A stretch of 20,388 nucleotides of DNA from positions 1 to 20,388 of the forward strand of contig CAIXOY010000622.1 of the NCBI GenBank assembly GCA_903921135.1, given 5' to 3'. How positions within the stretch are numbered: the stretch's first letter is position 1; every line of letters starts with the position of its first letter. Below, piece after piece: positions 6,840-14,578 of this stretch. A program made the position numbers and the translations under genes. The DNA comes from an uncultured Gammaproteobacteria bacterium (GTDB lineage: Bacteria > Pseudomonadota > Gammaproteobacteria > Pseudomonadales > UBA5518). The notes below the pieces were generated by a model. The model was not told the DNA's origin and searched no databases. It saw only the letters and a program-made list of their open reading frames with translations.

Positions 6840-8021
6840 ATGTTCAGGATACGCACCTACAACCAGATTTCTGTACGCGGCCTCGAGCGCTTTCCGCGTG
6901 ACCGCTACGAGGTTGCGAGCGAGATCGGCACAGCCGACGCGCTGCTGCTGCGAAGCCACAAGTTGCAGGTGGAACAACTCGATGCGTCGGTGCGTGCCGT
7001 CGCCCGTGCCGGCGCAGGCGTGAACAACATTCCTGTCCAGGCCTGCACCGATCGGGGCATCGCGGTCTTCAACACGCCGGGGGCGAACGCCAACGCGGTA
7101 AAGGAACTCGTAGCGGCCGGCATGCTTCTCGCGTCACGGGGTATCGTCGAGGGAATCGGCTATGTGTCCGGTTTGCCGGCATCGATGGACGCAAGCGAAA
7201 TGAACAAACAGCTCGAGGCCGAGAAGAAACGCTTTGCGGGAAACGAATTGCATGGGAAGACGCTCGGTGTGATCGGGCTCGGCGCCATAGGCAGTCTGGT
7301 GGCGCGACTCGGACTCGATCTGGGCATGGAGGTCATCGGCTATGACCCGGCCCTGTCGGTCGAGGCGGCGTGGCGACTGCCGAGCGAGGTGAGGCGCATG
7401 GAGAACATCGGTGCACTGTTCGCCCGTGCCGACTTCGTGAGTCTTCACCTTCCGGTGCTGGACAGCACCCGCAATCTGATCGGTTCAGAGACCCTCGCGC
7501 AGGCACGCAAGGGAGCCTGCTTGCTCAATTTCGCGCGGGAAGAAATCGTCGAGATCGACGCACTTCTTGCTGCGCTCGGCCGTGGGCAACTGCGTTGCTA
7601 CGTCGCGGACTTCCCCCATCCCCGCCTCGTTGGCAGGCCCGATTGCCTGCTGATGCCCCACATTGGCGCCAGCACGGAAGAGGCAGAGGAAAACTGTGCG
7701 GTCATGGCGGCAGACCAGCTCCGTGCTTTCCTTGAGCACGGAAACATCCGCAATGCGGTGAACTTTCCCACGCTGGAACTGGAGCGCACGGGGGGTTGCC
7801 GTATCGCGGTAGCGAACAGGAACGTTCCGGGCATGCTCGGGCACATCCTCTCGATTTTTGCAGAGGCCCGTATCAACGTTGTCGACATGCTGAACAAAAG
7901 CCGCGAGAACATCGCGTACAACCTGATCGACGTGGAGGGCGAACCCTCCGCTGCGGTGATCGACGCGATTTCACGCGTTGATGGCGTGATCAACGTGCGT
8001 CTCATCCCGGCTCCGCGCTGA
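6840..8021 (+). CDS. serA: D-3-phosphoglycerate dehydrogenase, short ACT-domain type
   Basis: SerA oxidises 3-phosphoglycerate to 3-phosphohydroxypyruvate with NAD, the first step of serine synthesis in the cytoplasm. The product is 393 residues, the short form with one C-terminal ACT domain (about 318-392, from CRIAVANRNVPGML to VINVRLIP). The NAD-binding Rossmann motif GLGAIG is at residues 146-151, followed by YDPA with the ribose-binding Asp. Of the usual Arg/Glu/His catalytic set, Arg233 (NFARE) and His274 (MPHIGAS) are present. The region where Glu normally sits in an FPxEP-like segment reads DFPHPRLVG (257-265), with no acidic residue after Asp257. ATG 6840 has GGAGAG 5 bases upstream. 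The 83-bp gap before it has a possible weak -10 TAAGAT (6797-6802). A related 2-hydroxyacid dehydrogenase is possible, but the ACT domain favours SerA. Confidence 0.87.
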   Translation: MFRIRTYNQISVRGLERFPRDRYEVASEIGTADALLLRSHKLQVEQLDASVRAVARAGAGVNNIPVQACTDRGIAVFNTPGANANAVKELVAAGMLLASRGIVEGIGYVSGLPASMDASEMNKQLEAEKKRFAGNELHGKTLGVIGLGAIGSLVARLGLDLGMEVIGYDPALSVEAAWRLPSEVRRMENIGALFARADFVSLHLPVLDSTRNLIGSETLAQARKGACLLNFAREEIVEIDALLAALGRGQLRCYVADFPHPRLVGRPDCLLMPHIGASTEEAEENCAVMAADQLRAFLEHGNIRNAVNFPTLELERTGGCRIAVANRNVPGMLGHILSIFAEARINVVDMLNKSRENIAYNLIDVEGEPSAAVIDAISRVDGVINVRLIPAPR

Positions 8022-8027
8022 TTTCGC

Positions 8028-8510
8028 GTGGATGTCCCGGCCCCTCCGTCCGCAGTTCGCAAGCCCGCGGAGTTCGCGATCGACAGCCAGGGCGTGTGGT
8101 CCTACCGGGGCAGCCCGATAAAGAGGGAAGGGCTGCTGAGGTTGCTCTCCGGCATGCTGCGCCGTGACGCAAGGGGATACGCTCTTGTGACGCCCGAGCA
8201 GACGCTCAGGATCGATGTCGCTGACGTGCCGTTCATTGTCACGGAGTGGGAGCTGCAGGGCGAGGGAGAGCTTGCCAGTATCCGTTTCCGCACCAGTCTG
8301 GGCGAATCATCCACCCTCGACGCGGAACATCCGCTCTGCTTGCGCCCAAGCCGAGACGGTGGAACCAAACCCTATGTGGTTCTCCGTGATGGTATGGAGG
8401 CGGTACTGCACCGCAACGTTTTTTATGCTCTTGCCGGCATCGCGCAGCAGCGCGATGCCGACGGCCCCTATGGCGTCTACAGCGAAGGGCTGTTCTTTCC
8501 ATTGGAATAG
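8028..8510 (+). CDS. DUF1285 family protein, unknown function
   Basis: A 160-residue soluble protein with no signal peptide or membrane segment. It matches the DUF1285 pattern: GVWSYRGSPIKREGLLRLLSGMLRRD near the N-terminus, then a beta-rich body with YALVTPEQTLRIDVADVPF, and the end GPYGVYSEGLFFPLE. Structural-genomics targets exist for the family in Shewanella and Pseudomonas relatives, but I know of no established function. The GTG start at 8028 is only 6 bases after the serA stop, so the two genes are probably co-transcribed and perhaps translationally coupled. The start has no strong ribosome site. It ends 15 bp before the convergent etfD stop with no obvious terminator between. Confidence 0.85.
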   Translation: MDVPAPPSAVRKPAEFAIDSQGVWSYRGSPIKREGLLRLLSGMLRRDARGYALVTPEQTLRIDVADVPFIVTEWELQGEGELASIRFRTSLGESSTLDAEHPLCLRPSRDGGTKPYVVLRDGMEAVLHRNVFYALAGIAQQRDADGPYGVYSEGLFFPLE

Positions 8511-8525
8511 ACAGCCCTGCGCGGT

Positions 8526-10172
8526 TTACATGTTGGGGTAGTTCGGTCCACCCGTGCCCTCGGGGGTCACCCAGACGATGTTCTGGGTGGGGTCTTTGAT
8601 ATCGCAGGTCTTGCAGTGCACGCAGTTCTGCGCGTTGATCTGGAAGCGCTTGGAGCCATCGGCTTCGGCAACCACCTCGTACACGCCGGCCGGACAATAA
8701 CGCTGTGCGGGCTCGTCATAGAGCGGGAGGTTGTGACGGATCGGGACCGCCGGGTCTTTCAACGTCAGGTGGCAGGGCTGATCTTCTTCATGGTTGGTGT
8801 TGGAGAGGTAAACGGAGCTCAGTCGATCGAAGCTCAGCACCCCGTCCGGTTTGGGGTAGGTGATCTGGCGGCACTGGGCCGATGGTTTGAGCTGCGCGTG
8901 ATCCGGCGTCGGGTCACTGAAGGTCCAGGGCAACTTGCCCTTGAAGAGGTTGATGTCCAGGAAGGCGTAGGCCGAACCCAGGATGTTCCCGAACTTGTGC
9001 TGCGCCGGGCCGAAGTTGCGCTGCGCGTGCAATTCCTTGCCGGCCCACGACGTCAGGAAGGCGTCGGTGAAGCTGCTGATTTCCTCGCCCTCCTGTCCCG
9101 ATTCGGCGATGGCTTTGTAGACGGACTCTGCCGCAACCATGCCGCTTTTCATCGCCGTATGAGAGCCCTTGATCTTCGCGAAATTGAGCGTGCCCGCATC
9201 GCAGCCGATAAGGAGACCGCCGGGGAAACTCATCTTCGGCAGTGACTGCACACCACCCTTGGCGATGGCCCGCGCACCATATGCGATGCGCTTGCCGCCC
9301 TCGAGGTACTGCCTGACCAGCGGGTGCTGCTTGTAGCGCTGGAATTCCTCGAAGGGACTGATCGCCGGATTGCTGTAGCCCAGATCCGTGATCAGGCCGA
9401 TGGAGACGAGATTGCCCTCGAGGTGATACAGGAAGCTGCCACCGTGCGCGCCACTCTGCTGCAAGGGCCAGCCTGCGGTGTGCATCACGAGGCCGGGGCG
9501 GTGCCTGGAGGGCTCGATTTCCCAGAGTTCCTTGATGCCGAGCCCGTAGTGCTGTGGATCACGACCGGCGTCGAGTGCAAAGCGGCTGATCAGTTGCTTG
9601 CCGAGGTGTCCGCGGCAGCCTTCCGCGAAAAGCGTGTATTTGGCGTGCAGTTCCATGCCGGGGGTGTAGCTGTCCTTCTGCTCGCCGTCAGCCCCGACGC
9701 CGGCATCGCCCGTGGCGATGCCTTTTACCCGACCATCCTCGTGGAACAGCACTTCCGAGGCAGCAAAGCCGGGGTAGATCTCGGCGCCCAGCGCTTCCGC
9801 CTGCTGCCCGAGCCAGCGGCACAGGTTGCCGAGGCTGATGATGAAGTTGCCTTCGTTGTGCATGGTGCTTGGCACCATGAAACCCGGTACGCGGGCCCCG
9901 GAGGTCTCGTTGCGCAGAACGTAGATTTCGTCGCTCGCCACGGGCGTGTTCAGCGGAGCGCCGTTCGCCGCCCACTCGGGGAAGAGTTCGTTCAGCGCAG
10001 TGGGCTCGAATATCGCGCCCGAGAGAATGTGCGCACCGACCTCGGAACCTTTCTCTACCACGCAGACGCTGATGTCCTGAGAGAGTTGGCGAAGACGGCA
10101 CGCTGCCGCCAGACCTGCGGGCCCTGCACCCACGATCACGACGTCGAATTCCATCGATTCCCGGTTGCTCAC
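8526..10172 (-). CDS. etfD: Electron transfer flavoprotein-ubiquinone oxidoreductase (ETF-QO)
   Basis: ETF-QO is a membrane-associated FAD and 4Fe-4S enzyme that passes electrons from reduced ETF to ubiquinone, linking acyl-CoA and amino-acid dehydrogenases to respiration. About 548 residues are encoded, normal for the bacterial enzyme. The FAD dinucleotide fold VVIVGAGPAGLAAA is near the N-terminus. Family blocks include VGAHILSGA, TMHNEGNFIISLGN, AEGCRGHLGKQL and GCDAGTLNFAKIKGSHTA. The C-terminal cluster-binding part runs from QRYCPAGVYE to NCVHCKTCDIKDP, supplying four Cys. The start is ambiguous: GTG at 10181, GTG at 10172 and ATG at 10154 are in frame. I chose 10172 because AGAGAGG lies about 8 bases upstream and the length fits pseudomonad homologues. 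It is divergent from etfBA, its direct electron donor. Codon use resembles its neighbours. Confidence 0.96.
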   Translation of the reverse strand: MSNRESMEFDVVIVGAGPAGLAAACRLRQLSQDISVCVVEKGSEVGAHILSGAIFEPTALNELFPEWAANGAPLNTPVASDEIYVLRNETSGARVPGFMVPSTMHNEGNFIISLGNLCRWLGQQAEALGAEIYPGFAASEVLFHEDGRVKGIATGDAGVGADGEQKDSYTPGMELHAKYTLFAEGCRGHLGKQLISRFALDAGRDPQHYGLGIKELWEIEPSRHRPGLVMHTAGWPLQQSGAHGGSFLYHLEGNLVSIGLITDLGYSNPAISPFEEFQRYKQHPLVRQYLEGGKRIAYGARAIAKGGVQSLPKMSFPGGLLIGCDAGTLNFAKIKGSHTAMKSGMVAAESVYKAIAESGQEGEEISSFTDAFLTSWAGKELHAQRNFGPAQHKFGNILGSAYAFLDINLFKGKLPWTFSDPTPDHAQLKPSAQCRQITYPKPDGVLSFDRLSSVYLSNTNHEEDQPCHLTLKDPAVPIRHNLPLYDEPAQRYCPAGVYEVVAEADGSKRFQINAQNCVHCKTCDIKDPTQNIVWVTPEGTGGPNYPNM

Positions 10173-10345
10173 GTACTCCACCTCTCTCAGTTCCCGTGGC
10201 GCCTCCGGTGTGCGGAAGCGGCCTGTTGCGATCGTGTTTGGAAGGGTCTGCGCCGGGCTTGCGCCGGCACCGCAAAGGATACTTCAAACCGCGCTGTCCG
10301 GGCTTCGCATACTGGTAGCATTGCCGATCTCGGACGGCCCGGCCA

Positions 10346-10374
10346 TTGACCTCCCCGCGGCCTCTCCGGACAAT
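10346..10374 (+). promoter_or_regulatory. sigma70-type promoter of etfBA
   Basis: TTGACC (10346-10351) and GACAAT (10369-10374) are separated by exactly 17 bases. The predicted transcript start is near 10381, about 70 bases before the etfB ATG. The elements match 5 of 6 and 4 of 6 consensus bases. Confidence 0.6.
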
Positions 10375-10382
10375 GCGCGAGC

Positions 10383-10418
10383 CTTGCGGACGGCGCCTCG
10401 CGCCGGAATTTCCGCAAG
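10383..10418 (+). repeat. Nested hairpin at the 5' end of the etfBA leader
   Basis: The outer arms CTTGCGGA (10383-10390) and TCCGCAAG (10411-10418) enclose the inner arms CGGCGC (10391-10396) and GCGCCG (10400-10405) with a CTC loop. Only a 5-base bulge, GAATT (10406-10410), interrupts the 14 base pairs. It begins at about the predicted transcript start and ends about 26 bases before the etfB ribosome site. It may stabilise the 5' end or bind a regulator. It is not a terminator because no T-run follows. Confidence 0.6.
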
Positions 10419-10452
10419 CGCCCAGCCCCCACCAGTGTCCAGCGGAGAGTCC

Positions 10453-11202
10453 ATGAAAGTTCTCGTAGCGGTCAAACGCGTCGTCGACTACAACGTCAAG
10501 GTGCGGCCGAAAAGCGATGGTTCGGGCATCGACCTGAACAACGTCAAGATGTCGATCAATCCCTTCTGCGAAATTGCCGTGGAAGAGGCTGTGCGGTTAC
10601 GCGAGAAGGGCGTCGCCACCGAGGTGATTGCCGTCTCCCTCGGCGACAAGAGCTGCCAGGAGCAGATCCGTACCGCGCTTGCGCTGGGCGCGGACCGCGG
10701 CATCCTCGTCGAAACCGATGCAGAGCTTCAGCCCCTCGCAATTGCCAAACTGCTCAAAGCCGTTATCGAACGCGAGGGCGTGCAACTCGCCATCCTCGGC
10801 AAGCAGTCCATCGACGGTGACAACAACCAGACCGGCCAGATGCTCTCGGCCCTTGCGGGTATGTCGCAGGCGACATTCGCCTCCAAACTCGAGATCGCCG
10901 ACGGCAAGGCCACCGTGACCCGTGAAGTCGACGGCGGCCTGCAAACGCTCGAGCTCTCGCTTCCGGCGGTGGTCACCAGCGATCTGCGCCTGAACGAGCC
11001 GCGTTATGCCTCGCTTCCGAACATCATGAAAGCGAAGAAAAAGCCGCTCGACACGTTGACGCCTGCAGAACTCGGCGTGGATGTCACGCCGCGCGTGAAA
11101 ACGCTGAAAGTTTCGCCGCCGCCCGAGCGCAAGGCCGGCATCAAGGTCGGGTCCGTAGAGGAACTCGTCGACAAACTCCGCAACGAAGCGAAGGTGATCT
11201 GA
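10453..11202 (+). CDS. etfB: Electron transfer flavoprotein beta subunit
   Basis: EtfB pairs with EtfA to form the soluble FAD- and AMP-containing electron carrier that accepts electrons from acyl-CoA and related dehydrogenases. The product is 249 residues, the canonical length. It starts MKVLVAVKRVVDYNVKVR and carries the signature VEEAVRLREKG. The nucleotide-binding segment GKQSIDGDNNQTG is at residues 116-128. The dehydrogenase recognition loop is RYASLPNIMKAKKKP from residue 184, with Leu188 as the anchor Leu. ATG 10453 is preceded by GGAGAG 3 bases away. Upstream in-frame GTG codons would add about 96 residues with no family match across the promoter and are rejected. Its stop overlaps the etfA start by one base (TGATG), so translation is coupled. 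Confidence 0.97.
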   Translation: MKVLVAVKRVVDYNVKVRPKSDGSGIDLNNVKMSINPFCEIAVEEAVRLREKGVATEVIAVSLGDKSCQEQIRTALALGADRGILVETDAELQPLAIAKLLKAVIEREGVQLAILGKQSIDGDNNQTGQMLSALAGMSQATFASKLEIADGKATVTREVDGGLQTLELSLPAVVTSDLRLNEPRYASLPNIMKAKKKPLDTLTPAELGVDVTPRVKTLKVSPPPERKAGIKVGSVEELVDKLRNEAKVI

Positions 11203-12131
11203 TGGCTACCCTGGTTATTGCCGAACACAGCAACACCGAACTCAAACCTGCCACGCTGCACGCGGTGACTGCCGCACAGCAACTCGGGGCAGATGTGCAC
11301 GTGCTCGTTGCCGGCGCTGGCTGCTCCGCCGTTGTCGACGCCGCTGCCCGCATTGCAGGGGTGTCCAAGGTGCTGGTTGCGGACAACGCTGCTTATGCGA
11401 CGCAACTCGCAGAGAACACCTCCGCTCTGATCGCGGAAGTGGCGGCAGGCTACGACGCGGTCCTCGCCGCTGCCACCGCTGGTGCCAAGAACGTCATGCC
11501 CCGCGTGGCAGCGCTTCTCGACGTCGCGCAGATCTCCGAGATCACGGCCGTGATCAGCGCCGACACCTTCGAGCGCCCGATCTACGCCGGCAACGTGATC
11601 GCCACCGTGCAAAGCACTGACGCCCGCAAGGTCATCACTGTGCGTGCAACGGGCTTCGATGCTGCGCCGGCCGAAGGCGGCTCTGCCGCGATCGAGGTCG
11701 TGTCCTCGGTGCACGAGAGCGGGCTTTCGAGGTTCATCGACGAGCGCGTTGCCAAGTCCGATCGCCCCGAACTCACCGCTGCACGCGTGGTCGTCTCCGG
11801 TGGTCGCGGCATGCAGAACGGTGACAACTTCAAGCTGCTCGAGGCGGTTGCCGACAAGCTGAATGCAGCTGTCGGGGCCTCGCGCGCTGCGGTCGATGCC
11901 GGCTTCGTTCCCAACGATTACCAGGTTGGCCAAACCGGGAAGATCGTGGCCCCGGACCTGTACATCGCGGTGGGTATCTCGGGCGCCATCCAGCACCTGG
12001 CCGGCATGAAGGATTCCAAGGTGATCGTTGCGATCAACAAGGATCCTGATGCGCCGATCTTCCAGGTGGCCGACTACGGGCTGGTTGCGGATCTCTTCGC
12101 TGCCGTACCGGAACTCAGCGCCTCACTCTGA
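11202..12131 (+). CDS. etfA: Electron transfer flavoprotein alpha subunit
   Basis: EtfA is the FAD-binding partner of EtfB. The product is 309 residues, the standard bacterial length. The N-terminal domain begins MATLVIAEHSNTELKP. The C-terminal FAD domain has VVSGGRGMQNGDNF, then VGASRAAVDAGFVPNDYQVG, QTGKIVAPDLYIAVGISGA and INKDPDAPIFQVADYGLV, all family hallmarks. The ATG overlaps the etfB TGA by one base, which fixes the start and indicates coupled synthesis of the two subunits in equal amounts. The reduced heterodimer should deliver electrons to the ETF-QO encoded divergently by etfD. A strong intrinsic terminator follows within about 20 bases. Confidence 0.97.
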   Translation: MATLVIAEHSNTELKPATLHAVTAAQQLGADVHVLVAGAGCSAVVDAAARIAGVSKVLVADNAAYATQLAENTSALIAEVAAGYDAVLAAATAGAKNVMPRVAALLDVAQISEITAVISADTFERPIYAGNVIATVQSTDARKVITVRATGFDAAPAEGGSAAIEVVSSVHESGLSRFIDERVAKSDRPELTAARVVVSGGRGMQNGDNFKLLEAVADKLNAAVGASRAAVDAGFVPNDYQVGQTGKIVAPDLYIAVGISGAIQHLAGMKDSKVIVAINKDPDAPIFQVADYGLVADLFAAVPELSASL

Positions 12132-12148
12132 GGCTTGCTGCCCGCAGA

Positions 12149-12180
12149 GGGGCGCGCATCCGCAAGGTGCGCGCCCTTTT
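12149..12180 (+). terminator. Intrinsic terminator after etfA
   Basis: GGGCGCGCA (12150-12158) pairs perfectly with TGCGCGCCC (12168-12176) around a 9-base loop, followed by TTTT (12177-12180). It lies 17 bases after the etfA stop. On the - strand the same stem follows the nspC stop but lacks a T-run, so it is at best a weak terminator in that direction. Confidence 0.85.
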
Positions 12181-12185
12181 CCGTT

Positions 12186-13358
12186 TCAGGAGAGCCTGTT
12201 CCTGAAATCCTCATACCCGAAACGCCGCACCACACGCAGCGCGTCACTGTCCGAATTCCAGATGGCAATGGATGGCAGGTTGATGCCGTTGAAGGTCGTG
12301 GTCTTCACCATCGTGTAATAGGCCATGTCCTCGAAGACGATGCGCGAGCCCACGCGCAGTGGCTCGGGGAACGACCAATCACCGATCACGTCTCCCGCCA
12401 GGCAGGTCTGTCCGCCAAGACGGTAGGTGTGGACGAACTGTCCAGGATCGCCCGCGCCGGTGATCACGGGGCGGTAGGGCATTTCGATCACGTCCGGCAT
12501 GTGGCAGGTGGCGGAGGTGTCGAGAATCGCCTGTGCCATGCCGTTCTGCGTGATATCCAGAACCTCGGCCACCATCACGCCACAGTGGTAGGCGATGGCC
12601 TCGCCGGGCTCCAGATACACTTGCACCCCCCAGCGTGACTGGAACTCGCGCAGCAGCGCGATGAGCGCGTCGATCTGATAGCCCGGCCGAGTGATGTGGT
12701 GCCCGCCACCGAAATTGATCCATTTCATCCGCGGGATCAGATCACCGAAGCGCTCTTCGAATGCGCGCACGGTGCGCTCGAGCGGCGGGAAGTCCTGCTC
12801 GCAGAGTGTATGGAAGTGCAGACCGCTGACGTGCTCCAGTGATGAGTCGCGCAGTGCGGAGTGAACGACTCCCAGCCGTGAGCAGGGTGCGCAGGGGTCG
12901 TACAGGGGGACGGCGCCCTCGGAGTGCTCGGGGTTGAGGCGCAATCCGATCTCGAGGCCCGGACGCGCAGCAAGGGCCGCGCGGATCTCAGGCTCGAAGC
13001 GGTCCAACTGATCGCAGGAATTGAAGACGACGTGGTCCGAGATCGCGAGGACCTGCAGCAGGTCCTCACGTGTGAAGGCGGCAGAGAATGTGTGCACCTC
13101 GCCGCCGAATTCCTCGCGACCGAGCCGTGCCTCGTGCAGGCCGCTGGCGCAGGTGCCGGAGAGGTAGCGCGATACCAATGGCGCCAGGCTGAACATCGAG
13201 AAGGCTTTGAGTGCGAGCAGGATCTTCGCGCCGCTCTCCTGCTGCACCCGTGCCAGCAAGCGGAGGTTCTGCTCCAGCGCAGCCTCGTCCACGACGAAGC
13301 AGGGCGAGGGCACCCGCGAGGTGTCGAAGCTGGCGAAGCGCTCGAGCAGGCCGGCCAT
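12186..13358 (-). CDS. nspC: Carboxynorspermidine/carboxyspermidine decarboxylase NspC
   Basis: NspC is a PLP enzyme that decarboxylates carboxyspermidine (or carboxynorspermidine) to spermidine (or norspermidine). The product is 390 residues, close to known NspC proteins (about 375-390). It has the alanine-racemase-like barrel: VPSPCFVVDEAALEQNL at the start, the PLP Lys51 in LLALKAFSMFS, GLHFHTLCEQ, the phosphate-binding INFGGGHHITRPGY and LEPGEA. The C-terminal domain has ATCHMPDVIEMPYRP, where the Cys and Asp are likely active-site residues from the partner subunit. ATG 13358 is chosen because it starts the family-like sequence and leaves 14 bases after the upstream gene; the frame stays open to 13409 but overlaps that gene. 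No good Shine-Dalgarno is seen, so coupling is likely. Third gene of the polyamine operon. Confidence 0.93.
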   Translation of the reverse strand: MAGLLERFASFDTSRVPSPCFVVDEAALEQNLRLLARVQQESGAKILLALKAFSMFSLAPLVSRYLSGTCASGLHEARLGREEFGGEVHTFSAAFTREDLLQVLAISDHVVFNSCDQLDRFEPEIRAALAARPGLEIGLRLNPEHSEGAVPLYDPCAPCSRLGVVHSALRDSSLEHVSGLHFHTLCEQDFPPLERTVRAFEERFGDLIPRMKWINFGGGHHITRPGYQIDALIALLREFQSRWGVQVYLEPGEAIAYHCGVMVAEVLDITQNGMAQAILDTSATCHMPDVIEMPYRPVITGAGDPGQFVHTYRLGGQTCLAGDVIGDWSFPEPLRVGSRIVFEDMAYYTMVKTTTFNGINLPSIAIWNSDSDALRVVRRFGYEDFRNRLS

Positions 13359-13372
13359 TCGGGATGCCGCGC

Positions 13373-14566
13373 TCAGCTCATGCCCTTCTCGGGAGTGACC
13401 AGCACCCACGGAAGACCATGCTGGTTCAGCGCCTCCATGAACGGATCCGGATCAAGCTGCTCCATGTTGAACACACCCTGACCGCTCCACTTGCCGGTGA
13501 GCATCATCTTCGCGCCGATCATGGCGGGCACGCCGGTGGTGTAGGAGATCGCTTGGGACTGGACCTCACGGAAACAGGCCTCGTGGTCGCAGATGTTGTA
13601 GACATAGGCGATCTTGGGTTTCCCGTCCTTGGTGCCGCGTGCGAGGCAGCCTATGCAGGTACGGCCTTTGGTAAGAGGCCCCAGGCTCGAGGGATCGGGC
13701 AGCACTGCTTTGAGGAACTGGAGCGGGACGACCTCCTGGCCGTTGTACATGACGGGGTCGATCCGTGTCATGCCCACGTTCTGCAGTACCTTCAGGTGGT
13801 TCAGGTAGTTCTCGGAGAAGGTCATCCAGAAGCGCGCGCGCTTGATATCCGGAAAGTGCCTGACGATCGACTCGAGCTCTTCGTGATACATCAGGTAGAT
13901 GTTCATCGGGCCGATGCCTTCGGGGAAATCGAAGGACTGCTTCACCGAGAGCGGGTCCGTTTCCTGCCAGGCACCGTTCTCCCAGTAGCGTCCGCGGGCC
14001 GTCACTTCGCGGATGTTGATCTCCGGGTTGAAGTTGGTCGCGAAGGGCTGGCCGTGGTTGCCGGCGTTGGCGTCGATGATGTCGAGTTCTTCGATCGTGT
14101 CGAACTCGTGCTTCTGTAGCCAGGCTGTGAACACGTTGGTGACGCCCGGATCGAAGCCGCTGCCGAGAAGCGCCATGAGGCCTTTTTCGCGGAAACGTTC
14201 CTGGTAGGCCCATTGCCACTTGTACTCGAACTTGGCCTCGTCCGGTGGCTCGTAGTTCGCGGTATCGAGGTAATGCACGCCGGTCTCGAGGCAGGCATCC
14301 ATGATCGCGAGATCCTGGTAGGGCAGGGCGACGTTGATCACCAATGAGGGCTGCACGCGGCGTATCAGCGCCACCGTCTGCGCGACGTCGTCGGCGTCAA
14401 CTTGTGCCGTGTGGATGGGGCGGCTGATCTGCGCCGCGATGCGACGGCATTTCTCCTCGGTGCGACTGGCCAGCCAGATCTCCGAAAACACCTCCGGAAC
14501 CTGTGCGCACTTGTGTGCCACCACTTGCCCGACGCCGCCGGCGCCGATGATGAGTACCCGTGACAT
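13373..14566 (-). CDS. Carboxynorspermidine/carboxyspermidine dehydrogenase (saccharopine dehydrogenase-like)
   Basis: This enzyme reductively condenses aspartate beta-semialdehyde with putrescine (or diaminopropane) using NAD(P)H, giving carboxyspermidine (or carboxynorspermidine). The product is 397 residues, the family length. It starts with the Rossmann motif VLIIGAGGVGQVVAHKC (residues 4-20), then LVINVALPYQDLAIMDACLE and GVHYLDTANYEPPDEA. The middle block LLGSGFDPGVTNVFTAWLQ and ANAGNHGQPFATNFNPEINI are typical of the CASDH/CANSDH branch of Lys1/Lys9-like proteins. The direct nspC neighbour separates it from lysine-pathway saccharopine enzymes. ATG 14566 has GGGAGGA about 6 bases upstream and lies 12 bases after speA. 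No diaminobutyrate aminotransferase/decarboxylase fusion is adjacent, so spermidine is a likelier product than norspermidine (inference). Confidence 0.92.
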   Translation of the reverse strand: MSRVLIIGAGGVGQVVAHKCAQVPEVFSEIWLASRTEEKCRRIAAQISRPIHTAQVDADDVAQTVALIRRVQPSLVINVALPYQDLAIMDACLETGVHYLDTANYEPPDEAKFEYKWQWAYQERFREKGLMALLGSGFDPGVTNVFTAWLQKHEFDTIEELDIIDANAGNHGQPFATNFNPEINIREVTARGRYWENGAWQETDPLSVKQSFDFPEGIGPMNIYLMYHEELESIVRHFPDIKRARFWMTFSENYLNHLKVLQNVGMTRIDPVMYNGQEVVPLQFLKAVLPDPSSLGPLTKGRTCIGCLARGTKDGKPKIAYVYNICDHEACFREVQSQAISYTTGVPAMIGAKMMLTGKWSGQGVFNMEQLDPDPFMEALNQHGLPWVLVTPEKGMS

Positions 14567-14578
14567 GCGTTGTCCTCC

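Larger units (their letters stand above)
10182..10452. other. Divergent etfD / etfB intergenic region
   Basis: This spacer holds no gene. The + strand frame open from 10165 is an upstream extension of etfB and is not supported as coding. The right part contains the etfBA promoter and leader hairpin. On the etfD side I find no clear -35/-10 pair. Isolated CAAAC and GTTTG sequences occur but not in the close inverted arrangement expected of a PsrA/FadR-like operator. Confidence 0.6.

Noticed and set aside
10230..10295. PsrA/FadR-like operator between etfD and etfB
   Set aside because: Only single GTTTG and CAAAC half-like sequences about 50 bases apart are seen, not a close inverted pair.
9324..10349. 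341-codon + strand frame opposite etfD
   Set aside because: It mirrors the codons of etfD and has no family features.
10165..10452. N-terminal extension of etfB from a GTG at 10165
   Set aside because: The extra residues match nothing in the EtfB family and run through the promoter and hairpin. ATG 10453 has its own ribosome site and gives the standard length.
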